Below are positions 45,002 through 54,215 of a stretch of 64,000 nt of DNA, piece by piece (within the stretch, counting starts at the first letter, position 1; each line of letters starts with the position of its first letter). Source of the stretch: an uncultured Pelagibacteraceae bacterium. GTDB taxonomy: Bacteria; Pseudomonadota; Alphaproteobacteria; Pelagibacterales; Pelagibacteraceae. Where the stretch lies: positions 31,743-95,742 of the forward strand of contig CABXTN010000003.1 of the NCBI GenBank assembly GCA_902515185.1, given 5' to 3'. Under the pieces are notes generated by a model. The model ran no database searches and had not been told where the DNA came from. It saw only the letters and a list, made by a program, of their open reading frames with translations. Position numbers and translations under genes: made by a program.

Positions 45002-46501
45002 TTGAAATCTGACTTGAATGAAATAATTAAACTTTTTCAAGAAGGCAAAATAGAAGAGTCAAAAATTAGATGTGAAAAAATAATTCAGAAAGAAATTGAT
45101 AATTCTGAAGTATTTAATGTCTACTCATTTATTTTATTTCACCAAGGAAAATTTGAAGATGCATTAAAAAATTGGCAATTGGCAATAAAAATTAATCCAA
45201 ACTATATTGAAGCATATAATGGCATGGGAAATGCTTATAAAAAATTGAATGATTTAAATAAGGCAATAGTAAATTTTAAAAAAGCAATAGAAATTAATCC
45301 AAACTACTTAGAGGCAAGATTGAATTTATCAAATGTTTTGATGCAATCAGAGTCTTTTGAAGATGCATTAAAAACATTTAATGAAGTTATTAAAATTGAC
45401 GCTAATAATATTAATGCTTATTACGGAAAAGCCCTAACTCTTCAAAAGTTACTAAAACATAAAGAGGCCATCGAAACTTTTGAAAAGGCGTTAGGTATTA
45501 ATAAAAATTTTTCTCCAATCTATAATGATATAGGAGTAAGCCATTTGGAATTAAAGAATTGGGAAGAGGCGGCCAATTACTTTGTAAAGACACTTGATTT
45601 AGACTCTAAAAATAAAAATGCATTTATAAATTTAGTAAATCTTTTAACTTTTTATAGACCAAAAAAAATTATTTCTAATTCTATTATTAAAACAAATGAA
45701 TTATTAGCTAAAAATACTTTTAAATTTCATTTAAATAAAAGAATAACAGATGAGGAAATAATAAATTTCTTTTCAAAAATACATATGATTTTAGAAGAAA
45801 ATTTTGGTGATAGTAATTTTGAAAATGAACAAATCTTTCGAAGAAATCAACTGGATTTAAATTGTGATAGACATTTTAAAGTATTTTATAAATTTAATAT
45901 AATACCCAAATATTGTTTTGGCTGTTATAAGATTGTGATAAGCCCAAAAAATATAATTGAATTACTCAAGACCTATATTGTATTTGATAATCTTAAGCTT
46001 AAAAAAAATAATATAAGAAAATGTATTATTGAATTAAGACCAAATACCGAAGGTGTTTATAAAGGACTTGTATATTGTTCAGGGTTAGATGAGGCAAAAG
46101 AAATTTACAGTTATATATTGCCTATATTTAAAAAGTCTATAGATGAAAGTTTATCGATTATAATTAAAAGAGGTTGCACAGAATTTGCACAATCGTATCC
46201 AGAATACAAAGAAATTGATAGTTTGATGAACTATGATCCTAAATGGGAAGAAAAAGAGAAATTAATAGATAAAGAAAATAAAAAATTTAATAAAAATAGT
46301 AGAACAATTTTAGAAAACTCTATTTCCGGTATTAATATCAGCGATGCACTTATTATAAAGAATTGGCTAATTTATTCTAAAAAAATAAGCGATGAAAGTT
46401 TTAAAAAATTTAAAGTAAATATAGATGATACTGAATACATGAAACAAAAACTTTTAAGTCAGATTGACTATAGGAAAAAAGAATTTCAAAGATTAAACTA
46501 A
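45002..46501 (+). CDS. TPR-repeat protein with unassigned C-terminal domain
   Basis: 499 residues, TTG start at 45002 preceded by AGG; no ATG fits before the repeats. About six tetratricopeptide repeats span residues 1-210 (AYNGMGNAYKKLNDLNKAIVNF, ALTLQKLLKHKEAIETFEKA). The remaining 290 residues form a domain I do not recognise, with cysteines in YCFGCYKIVIS and GLVYCSG and a basic-acidic C-terminal part. No signal peptide or membrane helix. It lies 17 bp after the PQQ dehydrogenase, so they probably share a transcript. It could be a partner or regulator of unknown type. Confidence 0.82.
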   Translation: MKSDLNEIIKLFQEGKIEESKIRCEKIIQKEIDNSEVFNVYSFILFHQGKFEDALKNWQLAIKINPNYIEAYNGMGNAYKKLNDLNKAIVNFKKAIEINPNYLEARLNLSNVLMQSESFEDALKTFNEVIKIDANNINAYYGKALTLQKLLKHKEAIETFEKALGINKNFSPIYNDIGVSHLELKNWEEAANYFVKTLDLDSKNKNAFINLVNLLTFYRPKKIISNSIIKTNELLAKNTFKFHLNKRITDEEIINFFSKIHMILEENFGDSNFENEQIFRRNQLDLNCDRHFKVFYKFNIIPKYCFGCYKIVISPKNIIELLKTYIVFDNLKLKKNNIRKCIIELRPNTEGVYKGLVYCSGLDEAKEIYSYILPIFKKSIDESLSIIIKRGCTEFAQSYPEYKEIDSLMNYDPKWEEKEKLIDKENKKFNKNSRTILENSISGINISDALIIKNWLIYSKKISDESFKKFKVNIDDTEYMKQKLLSQIDYRKKEFQRLN

Positions 46502-46516
46502 AAAAATACTATTGAT

Positions 46517-47593
46517 TTATAATTTTACTCCAGCTCCTTTTAAAAAAATAGCTTTCTTATCTAGAGGCCATCTTGGTTTAGCTGGATAATTTAGTTTATC
46601 AAACTTTTTTATTTTAAATTTTTCAAGTCCAACTATAGCTATCATGGCCGCATTATCCCCACACAAGTATTGAGGAGGAAATATTGGTTTAAAATTATTT
46701 TCAAGACTTACATCGTTCAAAACTTTTCTTATACATTTATTTGCCGCTACACCTCCAGCAATTACAAAAACTTTATCTAATTTTTTTTTATTTACTTTAA
46801 TAAATTCTTTAAATGCAATTTTAGTTTTTACATATAAGATTTCTTTAATAGTTTCTTGAAAAGATGCAGCTAAATCGTATTTATCTTGTTTATTTTTAAT
46901 TGTTTTTGAGATTTTTAGAACTGCTGTTTTCAAACCTGCAAAAGAAACATTACACCCGCCTTTATTTAATATTGGCCTTGGTAAATCAAATCTACTTGGA
47001 TTTCCCTTTTCTGCAAATTTTTCTAAATATGGTCCACCAGGAAATTCTATACCAATCATTTTTGCAGTTTTATCGAATGCTTCACCTAGTGCATCATCTA
47101 TTGTTGTACCAAGTCTTTGATAATTACCTAATTTTTTTACATTTAAAAATTGAGTATGACCTCCTGAAATTAAAAGTAGTAAATATGGATAATTTAAATC
47201 TGTTACTAATTTTGGACTTAAGGCATGACCTTCTAGATGATTTACAGCTATAAGAGGTTTATCTAAACTTAAAGCTAGTGATTTTGCAAAGTTCAAACCT
47301 ACAGACAAGCATACGATTAGTCCAGGTCCAGCGGTAACGGCTATGGCATCTAGATCTGAAAATTTTTTACCACTATCATAAACAGCTTTTTGTACAATTA
47401 AGTCAATTTTTTCAATATGTGATCTTGCAGCTAATTCTGGTACAACACCACCAAATTCCTTATGAACATCTATTTGGCTAGATACTATATTTGATAAAAT
47501 AGTCGGTCTCGAACTATCATTTTCTTGAATAATTGCTGCTGCAGTCTCATCGCAACTAGTTTCAATACCTAAAATTAAAGCATTTTTTTTCAT
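46517..47593 (-). CDS. tsaD: tRNA N6-adenosine threonylcarbamoyltransferase TsaD
   Basis: Transfers threonylcarbamoyl to A37 of ANN-decoding tRNAs. 358 residues. LGIETSCDETAAAI start, the metal-binding HLEGH, LLLISGGHTQF and VAGGVAANKCIR are all conserved. It is divergent from hemC across 56 bp, as in many alphaproteobacteria. The usual downstream gpsA is not here; the TPR and PQQ genes occupy that side. Confidence 0.96.
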   Translation of the reverse strand: MKKNALILGIETSCDETAAAIIQENDSSRPTILSNIVSSQIDVHKEFGGVVPELAARSHIEKIDLIVQKAVYDSGKKFSDLDAIAVTAGPGLIVCLSVGLNFAKSLALSLDKPLIAVNHLEGHALSPKLVTDLNYPYLLLLISGGHTQFLNVKKLGNYQRLGTTIDDALGEAFDKTAKMIGIEFPGGPYLEKFAEKGNPSRFDLPRPILNKGGCNVSFAGLKTAVLKISKTIKNKQDKYDLAASFQETIKEILYVKTKIAFKEFIKVNKKKLDKVFVIAGGVAANKCIRKVLNDVSLENNFKPIFPPQYLCGDNAAMIAIVGLEKFKIKKFDKLNYPAKPRWPLDKKAIFLKGAGVKL

Positions 47594-47649
47594 TATTTTT
47601 TTTTAATGATAATACAATTCAGATATAAAATTTCAGTATAAAATATTTA

Positions 47650-48573
47650 ATGAATAAAAAAAAAATTATTATTGGAACACGAGGTAGCAAATTAGCGCTA
47701 ATTTACGCTGAAATTGCAAAGAAAAAATTATTAAAACTTAAAAATAAATTTAATTTTGGAGAAATATTAATCCAAAAAATTAAAACTGATGGAGATTTAA
47801 TACAAGATATAAGATTATCAGACACAGGTGGCAAAGGCTTGTTTTCAAAAAAAATTGAAGATCAGTTGAAAGAAAATAAAATTGATATAGCCGTTCATGC
47901 TTTAAAAGATATGCCTTCAGCAGAAACAGATGGTTTATTAACTGAATGCTTTTTAGAAAGAAATGACCCAAGGGAAGCTCTCATAAGCAAAAATAAAATA
48001 ACGCTTAATAAATTAGAAAAAGGGTCTGTTATTGGAACATCTTCGTATAGAAGAGAATTTCAACTGAAGAGAAGAAATAGTAAACTAAATTTTAAACTTA
48101 TACGAGGGAATATTGATACTAGATTAAAAAAAGTAAATAGTGGCTTATACGATGCTATTATATTATCGTTAACTGGTTTAAAATTTTTAAATTTAGAAAA
48201 ATATATTTCTCAGATATTTTCTACCTCTGAAATTATTCCAAGTATCGGCCAGGGTGTTATTGCTCTGCAGTGTCGTAATGACGATTTGGAAATAAAAAAA
48301 ATTTTAAAAAATGTCAACCATGATAAAACAAAATATTGTGTTGATACTGAGCGAAATATTTTGAAAATTTTAGAGGGAGACTGTGACACAGCTATTGGCG
48401 CATATGCACAAATAGTTGACAATCATATTTCTGTAGAAGCAGAACTTTTTTCGCTAGACGGAAAAGAAAGATTTTATATTAAATCTTCCAAAGAGTTGCA
48501 GTTTGCATCTCAGCTTGGGAAAGAAATTGGAAAAATATTAAAGAAAAAATCTAATAACACTTATAAAAAATAG
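47650..48573 (+). CDS. hemC: porphobilinogen deaminase (hydroxymethylbilane synthase)
   Basis: Polymerises four porphobilinogens to hydroxymethylbilane. 307 residues. IIIGTRGSKLAL start, AVHALKDMPS with the catalytic Asp, GTSSYRREFQLKRR and the dipyrromethane-cofactor cysteine in EGDCDTAIGAYA are present. hemD follows by one base, so hemC-hemD are coupled, upstream in the pathway of hemE-hemH-hemJ at 5.5-7.9 kb. Confidence 0.97.
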   Translation: MNKKKIIIGTRGSKLALIYAEIAKKKLLKLKNKFNFGEILIQKIKTDGDLIQDIRLSDTGGKGLFSKKIEDQLKENKIDIAVHALKDMPSAETDGLLTECFLERNDPREALISKNKITLNKLEKGSVIGTSSYRREFQLKRRNSKLNFKLIRGNIDTRLKKVNSGLYDAIILSLTGLKFLNLEKYISQIFSTSEIIPSIGQGVIALQCRNDDLEIKKILKNVNHDKTKYCVDTERNILKILEGDCDTAIGAYAQIVDNHISVEAELFSLDGKERFYIKSSKELQFASQLGKEIGKILKKKSNNTYKK

Positions 48574-48574
48574 T

Positions 48575-49273
48575 ATGCATATTTTGTTTACAAGACCTTT
48601 TGAAGATAGCAAAGAGCTAATATTAAAGTTTAAAACTTTGGGTCATATGGTTTCAAGTATACCTGTCATATCAATTAAAAAGAAACTATATTCACAATTA
48701 GATTATTCATCTTTCAATGGAATAATATTTACAAGTTCAAATGCTATTAAGTTTTTAGATTTAAAACTTTTAAATAAAAAAATTAAATGTTTTTGTGTTG
48801 GAAATTTTACAGAACAGGCAGCAAAAAATAAAGGTTTTCAAAATATTTATTCAGCTGAAGGAAATGTAAATAATTTAAAAGAAATAATTTTACAAAATTT
48901 TAAACCTACGGATGGAAAATTACTTTATGTTAGTGGAGAAATTATAACATCTGATTTGGATAAATACTTAATTTCTGAAGGCTTGAAAATTGAAAGAGTT
49001 ATAAATTATTCATCAAATCCAATTGAAAAATATGATGAAAATCTAATTAATGATTTAAAAAATAATATTCCTGATATTGTTTACATATATTCACAAAATA
49101 GCGCGATAAGCTTTAAAAGCTTAATTACAAACTTCAACTTGCAAAATCATTGGATGAACACTAATTTGATGTGTATTAGTGAAAAAACTTCTTCGGTTTT
49201 AAATGATATTAAATGGAAAAAAATTTTTTTATTCAATCCTGGAGAAGAAGAATATTTATTATATAAAGTTTGA
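48575..49273 (+). CDS. hemD: uroporphyrinogen-III synthase
   Basis: Cyclises hydroxymethylbilane to uroporphyrinogen III. 232 residues. The family is poorly conserved; the HILFTRPFEDSKEL start, FTSSNAIKF, the LYVSGEIITSDL segment and YIYSQNSAISFKSL match its pattern, and position after hemC confirms it. It ends three bases before the MscS ATG. Confidence 0.9.
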   Translation: MHILFTRPFEDSKELILKFKTLGHMVSSIPVISIKKKLYSQLDYSSFNGIIFTSSNAIKFLDLKLLNKKIKCFCVGNFTEQAAKNKGFQNIYSAEGNVNNLKEIILQNFKPTDGKLLYVSGEIITSDLDKYLISEGLKIERVINYSSNPIEKYDENLINDLKNNIPDIVYIYSQNSAISFKSLITNFNLQNHWMNTNLMCISEKTSSVLNDIKWKKIFLFNPGEEEYLLYKV

Positions 49274-49275
49274 CT

Positions 49276-50361
49276 ATGGAATTAATAAACAATTTTAATG
49301 AGCTTTTTTTATCTGTTTGGGATAGAGGTATCCTAGGGATAGATATTTTTGAAATATTAATTGGTCTTGGGATATTTCTAATTTTTTTAATATTTAGAGG
49401 CTTGATAAGTAAACTAATTATAAAAAAATTAGAAATTATCTCCAAAAGAACAACCAATCAGCTTGATGATACTTTTGTAAAATCAATGATTGGTCCCGCA
49501 AGATTTTTGCCAATAGTCTTGGGTTTTTTTATTGCCAGTTATTATATGTCTTTTGAAGAACACAGCAGGGCTTTTGTTGAAAATATTAATAGAACTCTAA
49601 TTACAATTTTATTATTCTGGATTATCCATCAGATTATAGAACCTATCTCATATATATTAAGTGGATTAGGAAAAATCCTAACCAGAGAATTAATTGGGTG
49701 GATAATTAAATCACTTAAAATTCTAATTTTTATACTCGGTTCAGCAGCAGTTTTAGAACTATGGGGAATTAAAATTGGTCCAATCATTGCTGGACTTGGA
49801 TTATTTGGTGTTGCAGTTGCATTAGGTGCTCAAGATTTATTTAAAAATTTAATTTCAGGCATTTTGGTTTTAGTGGAAAAAAGATTTAAGATGGGTGATT
49901 GGATATTAGTAGAAGGAATAATTGAAGGTATAGTTGAGAGAATAGGTTTTAGATCAACAACTATAAGAAAGTTTGATAAATCATTAGCAATAATACCAAA
50001 CTTTCAATTTGCTGAAAATGCAGTAATTAATGTAAGCCAAACCACAAATTGGATTATAAGTTGGGTGATAACTTTACAATACGATACAACAGTTGATCAG
50101 CTCAAAACTATAAGAGATCAAATTGAAATTTATATAAAGTCACATGAAGATTTTAACTCAAAAATTGGTTATGCAGTTCGAGTTGATAAGTTTTCAGACA
50201 GTTCAATAGATATGTATGTGAGATGTTTTACTAATTCCGAAAGTTGGGAAAATTGGTTAGAAGTTAAAGAAAGATTAGCAATTGAAATAAAACAAATAGT
50301 TGAAAAAAATGGAGCATCTTTTGCTTTTCCAAGTCAGTCAATATATGTTGAAAAAAAATGA
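49276..50361 (+). CDS. mechanosensitive ion channel, MscS family
   Basis: 361 residues from the ATG at 49276; a TTG at 49270 overlapping hemD would add two residues. Several N-terminal helices precede the pore helix and beta domain: AGLGLFGVAVALGAQDLFKNLISGILVLVEKRFKMGDWI is the classical MscS segment (about residues 178-216). FRSTTIRKFDKSLAIIPN follows. It opens under osmotic down-shock. It overlaps the YggT gene by 4 bp; both are linked to osmotic stress. Confidence 0.93.
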   Translation: MELINNFNELFLSVWDRGILGIDIFEILIGLGIFLIFLIFRGLISKLIIKKLEIISKRTTNQLDDTFVKSMIGPARFLPIVLGFFIASYYMSFEEHSRAFVENINRTLITILLFWIIHQIIEPISYILSGLGKILTRELIGWIIKSLKILIFILGSAAVLELWGIKIGPIIAGLGLFGVAVALGAQDLFKNLISGILVLVEKRFKMGDWILVEGIIEGIVERIGFRSTTIRKFDKSLAIIPNFQFAENAVINVSQTTNWIISWVITLQYDTTVDQLKTIRDQIEIYIKSHEDFNSKIGYAVRVDKFSDSSIDMYVRCFTNSESWENWLEVKERLAIEIKQIVEKNGASFAFPSQSIYVEKK

Positions 50362-50651
50362 TCGCTATATTTTACTTAGTACTTCAAATTTTGAAGCTTT
50401 ATTCGTATGTCGTAATTGCTAATGTCGTGGTAAGTTGGTTAGTTGCTTTTAATGTGTTGAATACTTCTAACAGATTTGTTTACTCAATCTTAGATTTTTC
50501 ATATAGATTAACAGATCCTATTTTGAATAGGATAAGACGTTTTTTACCAAATCTTGGAGCATTTGATATATCACCTATAATCCTTCTTTTATTGATATGG
50601 TTCATAGAAATGTGTATGAAGATTTATATAGCACCAATGTTATTTAATTAA
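50358..50651 (+). CDS. YggT family membrane protein
   Basis: 97 residues, two hydrophobic regions. VVVSWLVAFNVLN, the YRLTDPILNRIRRFLPNLGAFDISPIILLL core is a textbook YggT sequence. In other bacteria YggT is associated with osmotic tolerance or division/photosystem assembly. It is sandwiched between the MscS gene (4-bp overlap) and folD (3-bp gap). Confidence 0.93.
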   Translation: MIAIFYLVLQILKLYSYVVIANVVVSWLVAFNVLNTSNRFVYSILDFSYRLTDPILNRIRRFLPNLGAFDISPIILLLLIWFIEMCMKIYIAPMLFN

Positions 50652-50654
50652 TTC

Positions 50655-51500
50655 ATGATTTTAATTGACGGAAAAAAAGCAGCTGCTGAACTTAGAGAGG
50701 AACTTAAACTTGAGGTCTCTGAGCTAAAAAAAATATATAATAAAGTTCCTGGTCTTACCGTAATATTAATTGGAGATTTAACCCCAAGTCAAATTTATGT
50801 CAGAAATAAAGAAAAGTCGGCAAACGAAGTTGGTTTGAAATCTGAAGTAATAAAATATCCAGACTCTGTAGAGGAAAAGACAGTTTTAGACAAAATATCA
50901 GAATTAAATAATGATAGTACAGTATCTGGTATTCTTGTTCAGTTACCTTTGCCAAAACATATTGATAAGCAAAAAGTTATAGAAACAATATCGCCAGAAA
51001 AAGATGTTGATGGTTTCCATCCTATGAACGTTGGTAACTTATCTTCAGGATATGAAAGTTCAGTACCATGCACACCACTTGGTTGTTATTTATTAATAAA
51101 AAAAATTGAACCCAATCTTTCAGGAAAGAAAGCAGTGGTAATTGGAAGATCAAATTTAAATGGAAAGCCAATGACTCAATTATTATTAAAAGAAAATTGC
51201 ACTGTAACAATAACTCACTCCAAAACTAAAGATTTAAAAGGTGAATGTCTTAAAGGAGATATAATTGTTGCAGCGGTTGGTATTCCAGAATTGGTTAAAG
51301 CAGACTGGGTTAAGAATGATGCAATTGTAATAGATGTAGGAATTAATAAAACAGAAAAAGGTATAGTAGGCGATGTTGCTTATAACGAAGTTTCCAAGGT
51401 TGCTAAAGCATTAACTCCTGTGCCTGGTGGGGTTGGCCCTATGACAATTGCTTGTTTAATTAAAAACACCATTGAGTGTTTCAAAAGATCTCAAAAATAA
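50655..51500 (+). CDS. folD: bifunctional methylene-THF dehydrogenase/methenyl-THF cyclohydrolase
   Basis: Interconverts methylene-, methenyl- and 10-formyl-tetrahydrofolate. 281 residues. Catalytic lysine in YVRNKEKSANEVG, VQLPLPKHID, PEKDVDGFHP, and the NADP site GRSNLNGKPM are present. C1 units link to serine/glycine and purine metabolism (PurH). The stop is 15 bp from the convergent SDR gene. Confidence 0.97.
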   Translation: MILIDGKKAAAELREELKLEVSELKKIYNKVPGLTVILIGDLTPSQIYVRNKEKSANEVGLKSEVIKYPDSVEEKTVLDKISELNNDSTVSGILVQLPLPKHIDKQKVIETISPEKDVDGFHPMNVGNLSSGYESSVPCTPLGCYLLIKKIEPNLSGKKAVVIGRSNLNGKPMTQLLLKENCTVTITHSKTKDLKGECLKGDIIVAAVGIPELVKADWVKNDAIVIDVGINKTEKGIVGDVAYNEVSKVAKALTPVPGGVGPMTIACLIKNTIECFKRSQK

Positions 51501-51515
51501 TTATAATAACAAAAA

Positions 51516-52229
51516 CTAAGAGAGCTTAGACCTACCACCATCAACAGCAATAATTTGACCAGTAACCCAAGAGCTTTCTTCAGTCAGCAAAAATTTTGCT
51601 AGTGCTGCTGAATCTTTACCTTCACCAAGTCTTTTCAATGGATGCGCTTTAGCTATGCCTTCAGCAAGTGCTTTATTTTTCAACATAGGTTTAGCAATCT
51701 TTGAATTTGTTAAACTTGGTGCAACACAATTAACTCTAATATTTGGTGCAAATTCTGCAGCAAGTGAAACTGTTAAACCTTCCACAGCAGCTTTTGCTGA
51801 TGCGATTATCGAATGATTAGTAAAACCTCTTTGTGCAGCAACTGTAGAAAACAAAACAACGGATCCCTTATTTTTTTTTAAACTTTCTTGAAACCCCTTA
51901 ATAACATCAACTGCAGAGTAAAGATTTAGTTTCATACACTTATTAAAATCTTGCTCAGTTACCATTCTAATTGGCTTAAGGTCTATTGATCCAACGCAAT
52001 ATGCAATTCCACAAATTTCATTTACATCTTTATTAACTTTTTCTACAAAACCATCTTTTAGAACATCTGCAACTGTATAATTATAGTTAAGTTTATTTGA
52101 TATAATTTTTACTTCTTCCTCATTTCTTGCAACTAAGTGAACATTTAAAATGCCTGCATTTTTCAATTGTTCTGCTAAACTAGATCCAATTGAACCTGTG
52201 GCACCAAATATCAAAAACTTTCCTGACAT
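51516..52229 (-). CDS. SDR-family oxidoreductase lacking the catalytic tyrosine
   Basis: 237 residues. The Rossmann opening FLIFGATGSIGSSLAEQL is normal, as are the CVG (NNAG-equivalent) and the C-terminal VTGQIIAVDGG. In the active-site stretch the tyrosine of YxxxK is isoleucine (I142, with K146 kept), in NHSIIASAKAAVEGL. I recall photolyase-linked SDRs with the same change, which suggests a non-classical or binding role. It is divergent from the photolyase across 27 bp, so they probably share control. Confidence 0.88.
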   Translation of the reverse strand: MSGKFLIFGATGSIGSSLAEQLKNAGILNVHLVARNEEEVKIISNKLNYNYTVADVLKDGFVEKVNKDVNEICGIAYCVGSIDLKPIRMVTEQDFNKCMKLNLYSAVDVIKGFQESLKKNKGSVVLFSTVAAQRGFTNHSIIASAKAAVEGLTVSLAAEFAPNIRVNCVAPSLTNSKIAKPMLKNKALAEGIAKAHPLKRLGEGKDSAALAKFLLTEESSWVTGQIIAVDGGRSKLS

Positions 52230-52256
52230 AAATAATTTTTACGTTATAGTTATATT

Positions 52257-53753
52257 ATGAAGTTATTTTTTATACTTGGAAATCAGTTATTTCCACCTAA
52301 ATATTTAGACCGCTTCAAAAATGATCACCTATTTTTTATGTCTGAAGACCATAAATTATGTACATATGAAAAGCACCATAAATTAAAAATTTTGTTGTTT
52401 TTGTCTGCAATGAGATCCCATTTAGACCATTTGAAAAAAAATAGATTTAAAGTTGAATACTCTAAAATTGACTCAAATGATTTTAAAAAAGATTACTTAG
52501 AGAAAGTTAAAAAAGTAATAAAATTAAAAAAAATAAGAGAAATTACGAGTTTCGAAATTGAAGATAAATTTTTTGAAAAAAAAGTTCAAAACTTTGTAAA
52601 AAAAAATGATCTTATTTGGAACAAAATTAAATCACCAATGTTTTTAAATTCCAGAGAAGAGTTTAATAATTATTTATCAAAAAATAAAAGACCTTTTATG
52701 GCAACTTTTTATAAAGGTACCCGACAAAAATTAAGTATATTAATGACGAAAGATGGGAATCCTGAGGGTGGTAAATGGAGTTTTGATGAAGATAATAGAA
52801 AGAAACTTCCCAAAAATACAAAAGTTCCAAGATTTCCAAATATTAATGAAACAAAACACACTAAAAATTTAAAACCTATTATTGAAAAAATATTTAAAGA
52901 TCACCCAGGAAGCACAAAAAATTTTTGGTTTGCTACAGAATATAATGATGTTGTGAAACTTTTAAATTTTTTCTTAAAAGAAAAATCAAATCTGTTTGGT
53001 GATTATGAAGATGCGGTTGATCAAGAAAATAATATTTTATTTCATAGTGCGTTAAGTCCATACATCAATCTAGGTCTTATAACTCCTGAATATATTATTT
53101 CTAAAACTTTAGAATTTCATAAAAAAAATAAAATTAGACTGAATTCTTTAGAAGGCTATATAAGACAAGTTATTGGATGGAGAGAATTTATGCGCGGTGT
53201 TTATCAAAAGTATAGCAATGAAATGGAATCGAGAAATTTTTTTAAACAAAACAGAAAAATGAAAGACTCATGGTACGAAGGAACAACCGGTTTGCCCCCC
53301 TTAGATTATGCAATTAAAAATGCTTTAAATCATGGTTGGTCGCATCACATTGAAAGGTTAATGATACTTTCAAATATTATGAACTTATGTGAGCTCAATC
53401 CTAAAATTGTTTACAAATGGTTTATGGAAATGTTTGTAGACTCGTCTGATTGGGTAATGGTGCCAAATGTTTATGGTATGGGTTTGTTTAGTGATGGAGG
53501 TATATTTGCAACCAAACCTTATATATGTGGATCTAGTTATTTTATGAAAATGATGGATTTTAAAAAAGGGGAGTGGTGTAATATAATGGATGGATTGTAT
53601 TGGAGATTTATAAACAAAAATAGAACTTTCTTTTTAAAAAATCCAAGACTGTCAATGATGGTAAGAATTTTTGACAAAATGAAACCTGAGAGAAAAAAAA
53701 TAATATTGTCAGAGGCTGAAAAATTTATTAATAAAAATACATATGGCAATTAA
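52257..53753 (+). CDS. FeS-BCP/(6-4)-photolyase-type cryptochrome-photolyase family protein
   Basis: 498 residues. The N-terminal Rossmann domain (DPRP-type, FILGNQLFPPKYL) and C-terminal FAD domain with QVIGWREFMRGVY, LDYAIKNALNHGWSHHIERLM and VYGMGLFSDGGIFATKPYICG match the bacterial (6-4) photolyase group (Agrobacterium PhrB). That group usually binds a 4Fe-4S cluster. Here only cysteines 35, 378, 424 and 441 exist and the CxxC pair I expect near the C terminus is missing, so the cluster may be lost or altered. It overlaps the DCC gene by 11 bp. Confidence 0.88.
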   Translation: MKLFFILGNQLFPPKYLDRFKNDHLFFMSEDHKLCTYEKHHKLKILLFLSAMRSHLDHLKKNRFKVEYSKIDSNDFKKDYLEKVKKVIKLKKIREITSFEIEDKFFEKKVQNFVKKNDLIWNKIKSPMFLNSREEFNNYLSKNKRPFMATFYKGTRQKLSILMTKDGNPEGGKWSFDEDNRKKLPKNTKVPRFPNINETKHTKNLKPIIEKIFKDHPGSTKNFWFATEYNDVVKLLNFFLKEKSNLFGDYEDAVDQENNILFHSALSPYINLGLITPEYIISKTLEFHKKNKIRLNSLEGYIRQVIGWREFMRGVYQKYSNEMESRNFFKQNRKMKDSWYEGTTGLPPLDYAIKNALNHGWSHHIERLMILSNIMNLCELNPKIVYKWFMEMFVDSSDWVMVPNVYGMGLFSDGGIFATKPYICGSSYFMKMMDFKKGEWCNIMDGLYWRFINKNRTFFLKNPRLSMMVRIFDKMKPERKKIILSEAEKFINKNTYGN

Positions 53754-54093
53754 AGTTTTTTTTAACAATTCCTGCAATATTTGTAGATTAGAGATAAATC
53801 ACTACAAGAAGATTGCTGATAGTAATTTAGAATGGGTTGACATAACAAATAACAATGAAGCTTTGAAATTAACTTCAAAATCACAGGCAGAATTATTAAG
53901 AAGACTTCATGTAATCGAGGATGGAAAGGTGATAGGCGGTGCTAAAGCTTTTGTAATAATATGGTCAAAAATTCCTAAATATAATTTTCTTGCAAAAATA
54001 TTTTCAATTAAGCCTTTATTTGTTTTATTCCATTATGCCTATGAAGTAATTGCTTATTTCTTATTTTTAAAAAATAAACACCAACTAAAGTGA
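53743..54093 (+). CDS. DCC-family thiol-disulfide oxidoreductase (DUF393)
   Basis: 116 residues. The CxxC of the family is in FNNSCNICRLEINHY (residues 8-22), with the usual DG of DGxCxxC changed to NN. GGAKAFVIIW and a hydrophobic C-terminal helix (LFVLFHYAYEVIAYFLF) follow. The biochemical role is unproven; DUF393 proteins commonly accompany photolyase genes. It overlaps the photolyase by 11 bp and the DUF2256 GTG start by 4 bp. Confidence 0.88.
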   Translation: MAIKVFFNNSCNICRLEINHYKKIADSNLEWVDITNNNEALKLTSKSQAELLRRLHVIEDGKVIGGAKAFVIIWSKIPKYNFLAKIFSIKPLFVLFHYAYEVIAYFLFLKNKHQLK

Positions 54094-54215
54094 AAAAACA
54101 AAATTTACCCTCTAAAACTTGTTTAATTTGTAAAAGACCTTTTGTTTGGAGAAAAAAATGGAGATTAAATTGGGACCGGGTAAAGTATTGCTCAAAAAAA
54201 TGCTCTTCTAAATAA
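54090..54215 (+). CDS. DUF2256 small zinc-ribbon-like protein
   Basis: 41 codons, GTG start overlapping the DCC stop (4 bp). Two cysteine pairs are present: CLIC (11-14) and C34/C38, framing PFVWRKKWRLNWDRVKYCS, the conserved core of DUF2256. Likely binds one zinc. Function unknown, but the family often sits beside photolyases. It overlaps the end of the convergent photolyase-like gene by 8 bp and is too short for routine gene calling. Confidence 0.88.
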   Translation: MKKQNLPSKTCLICKRPFVWRKKWRLNWDRVKYCSKKCSSK

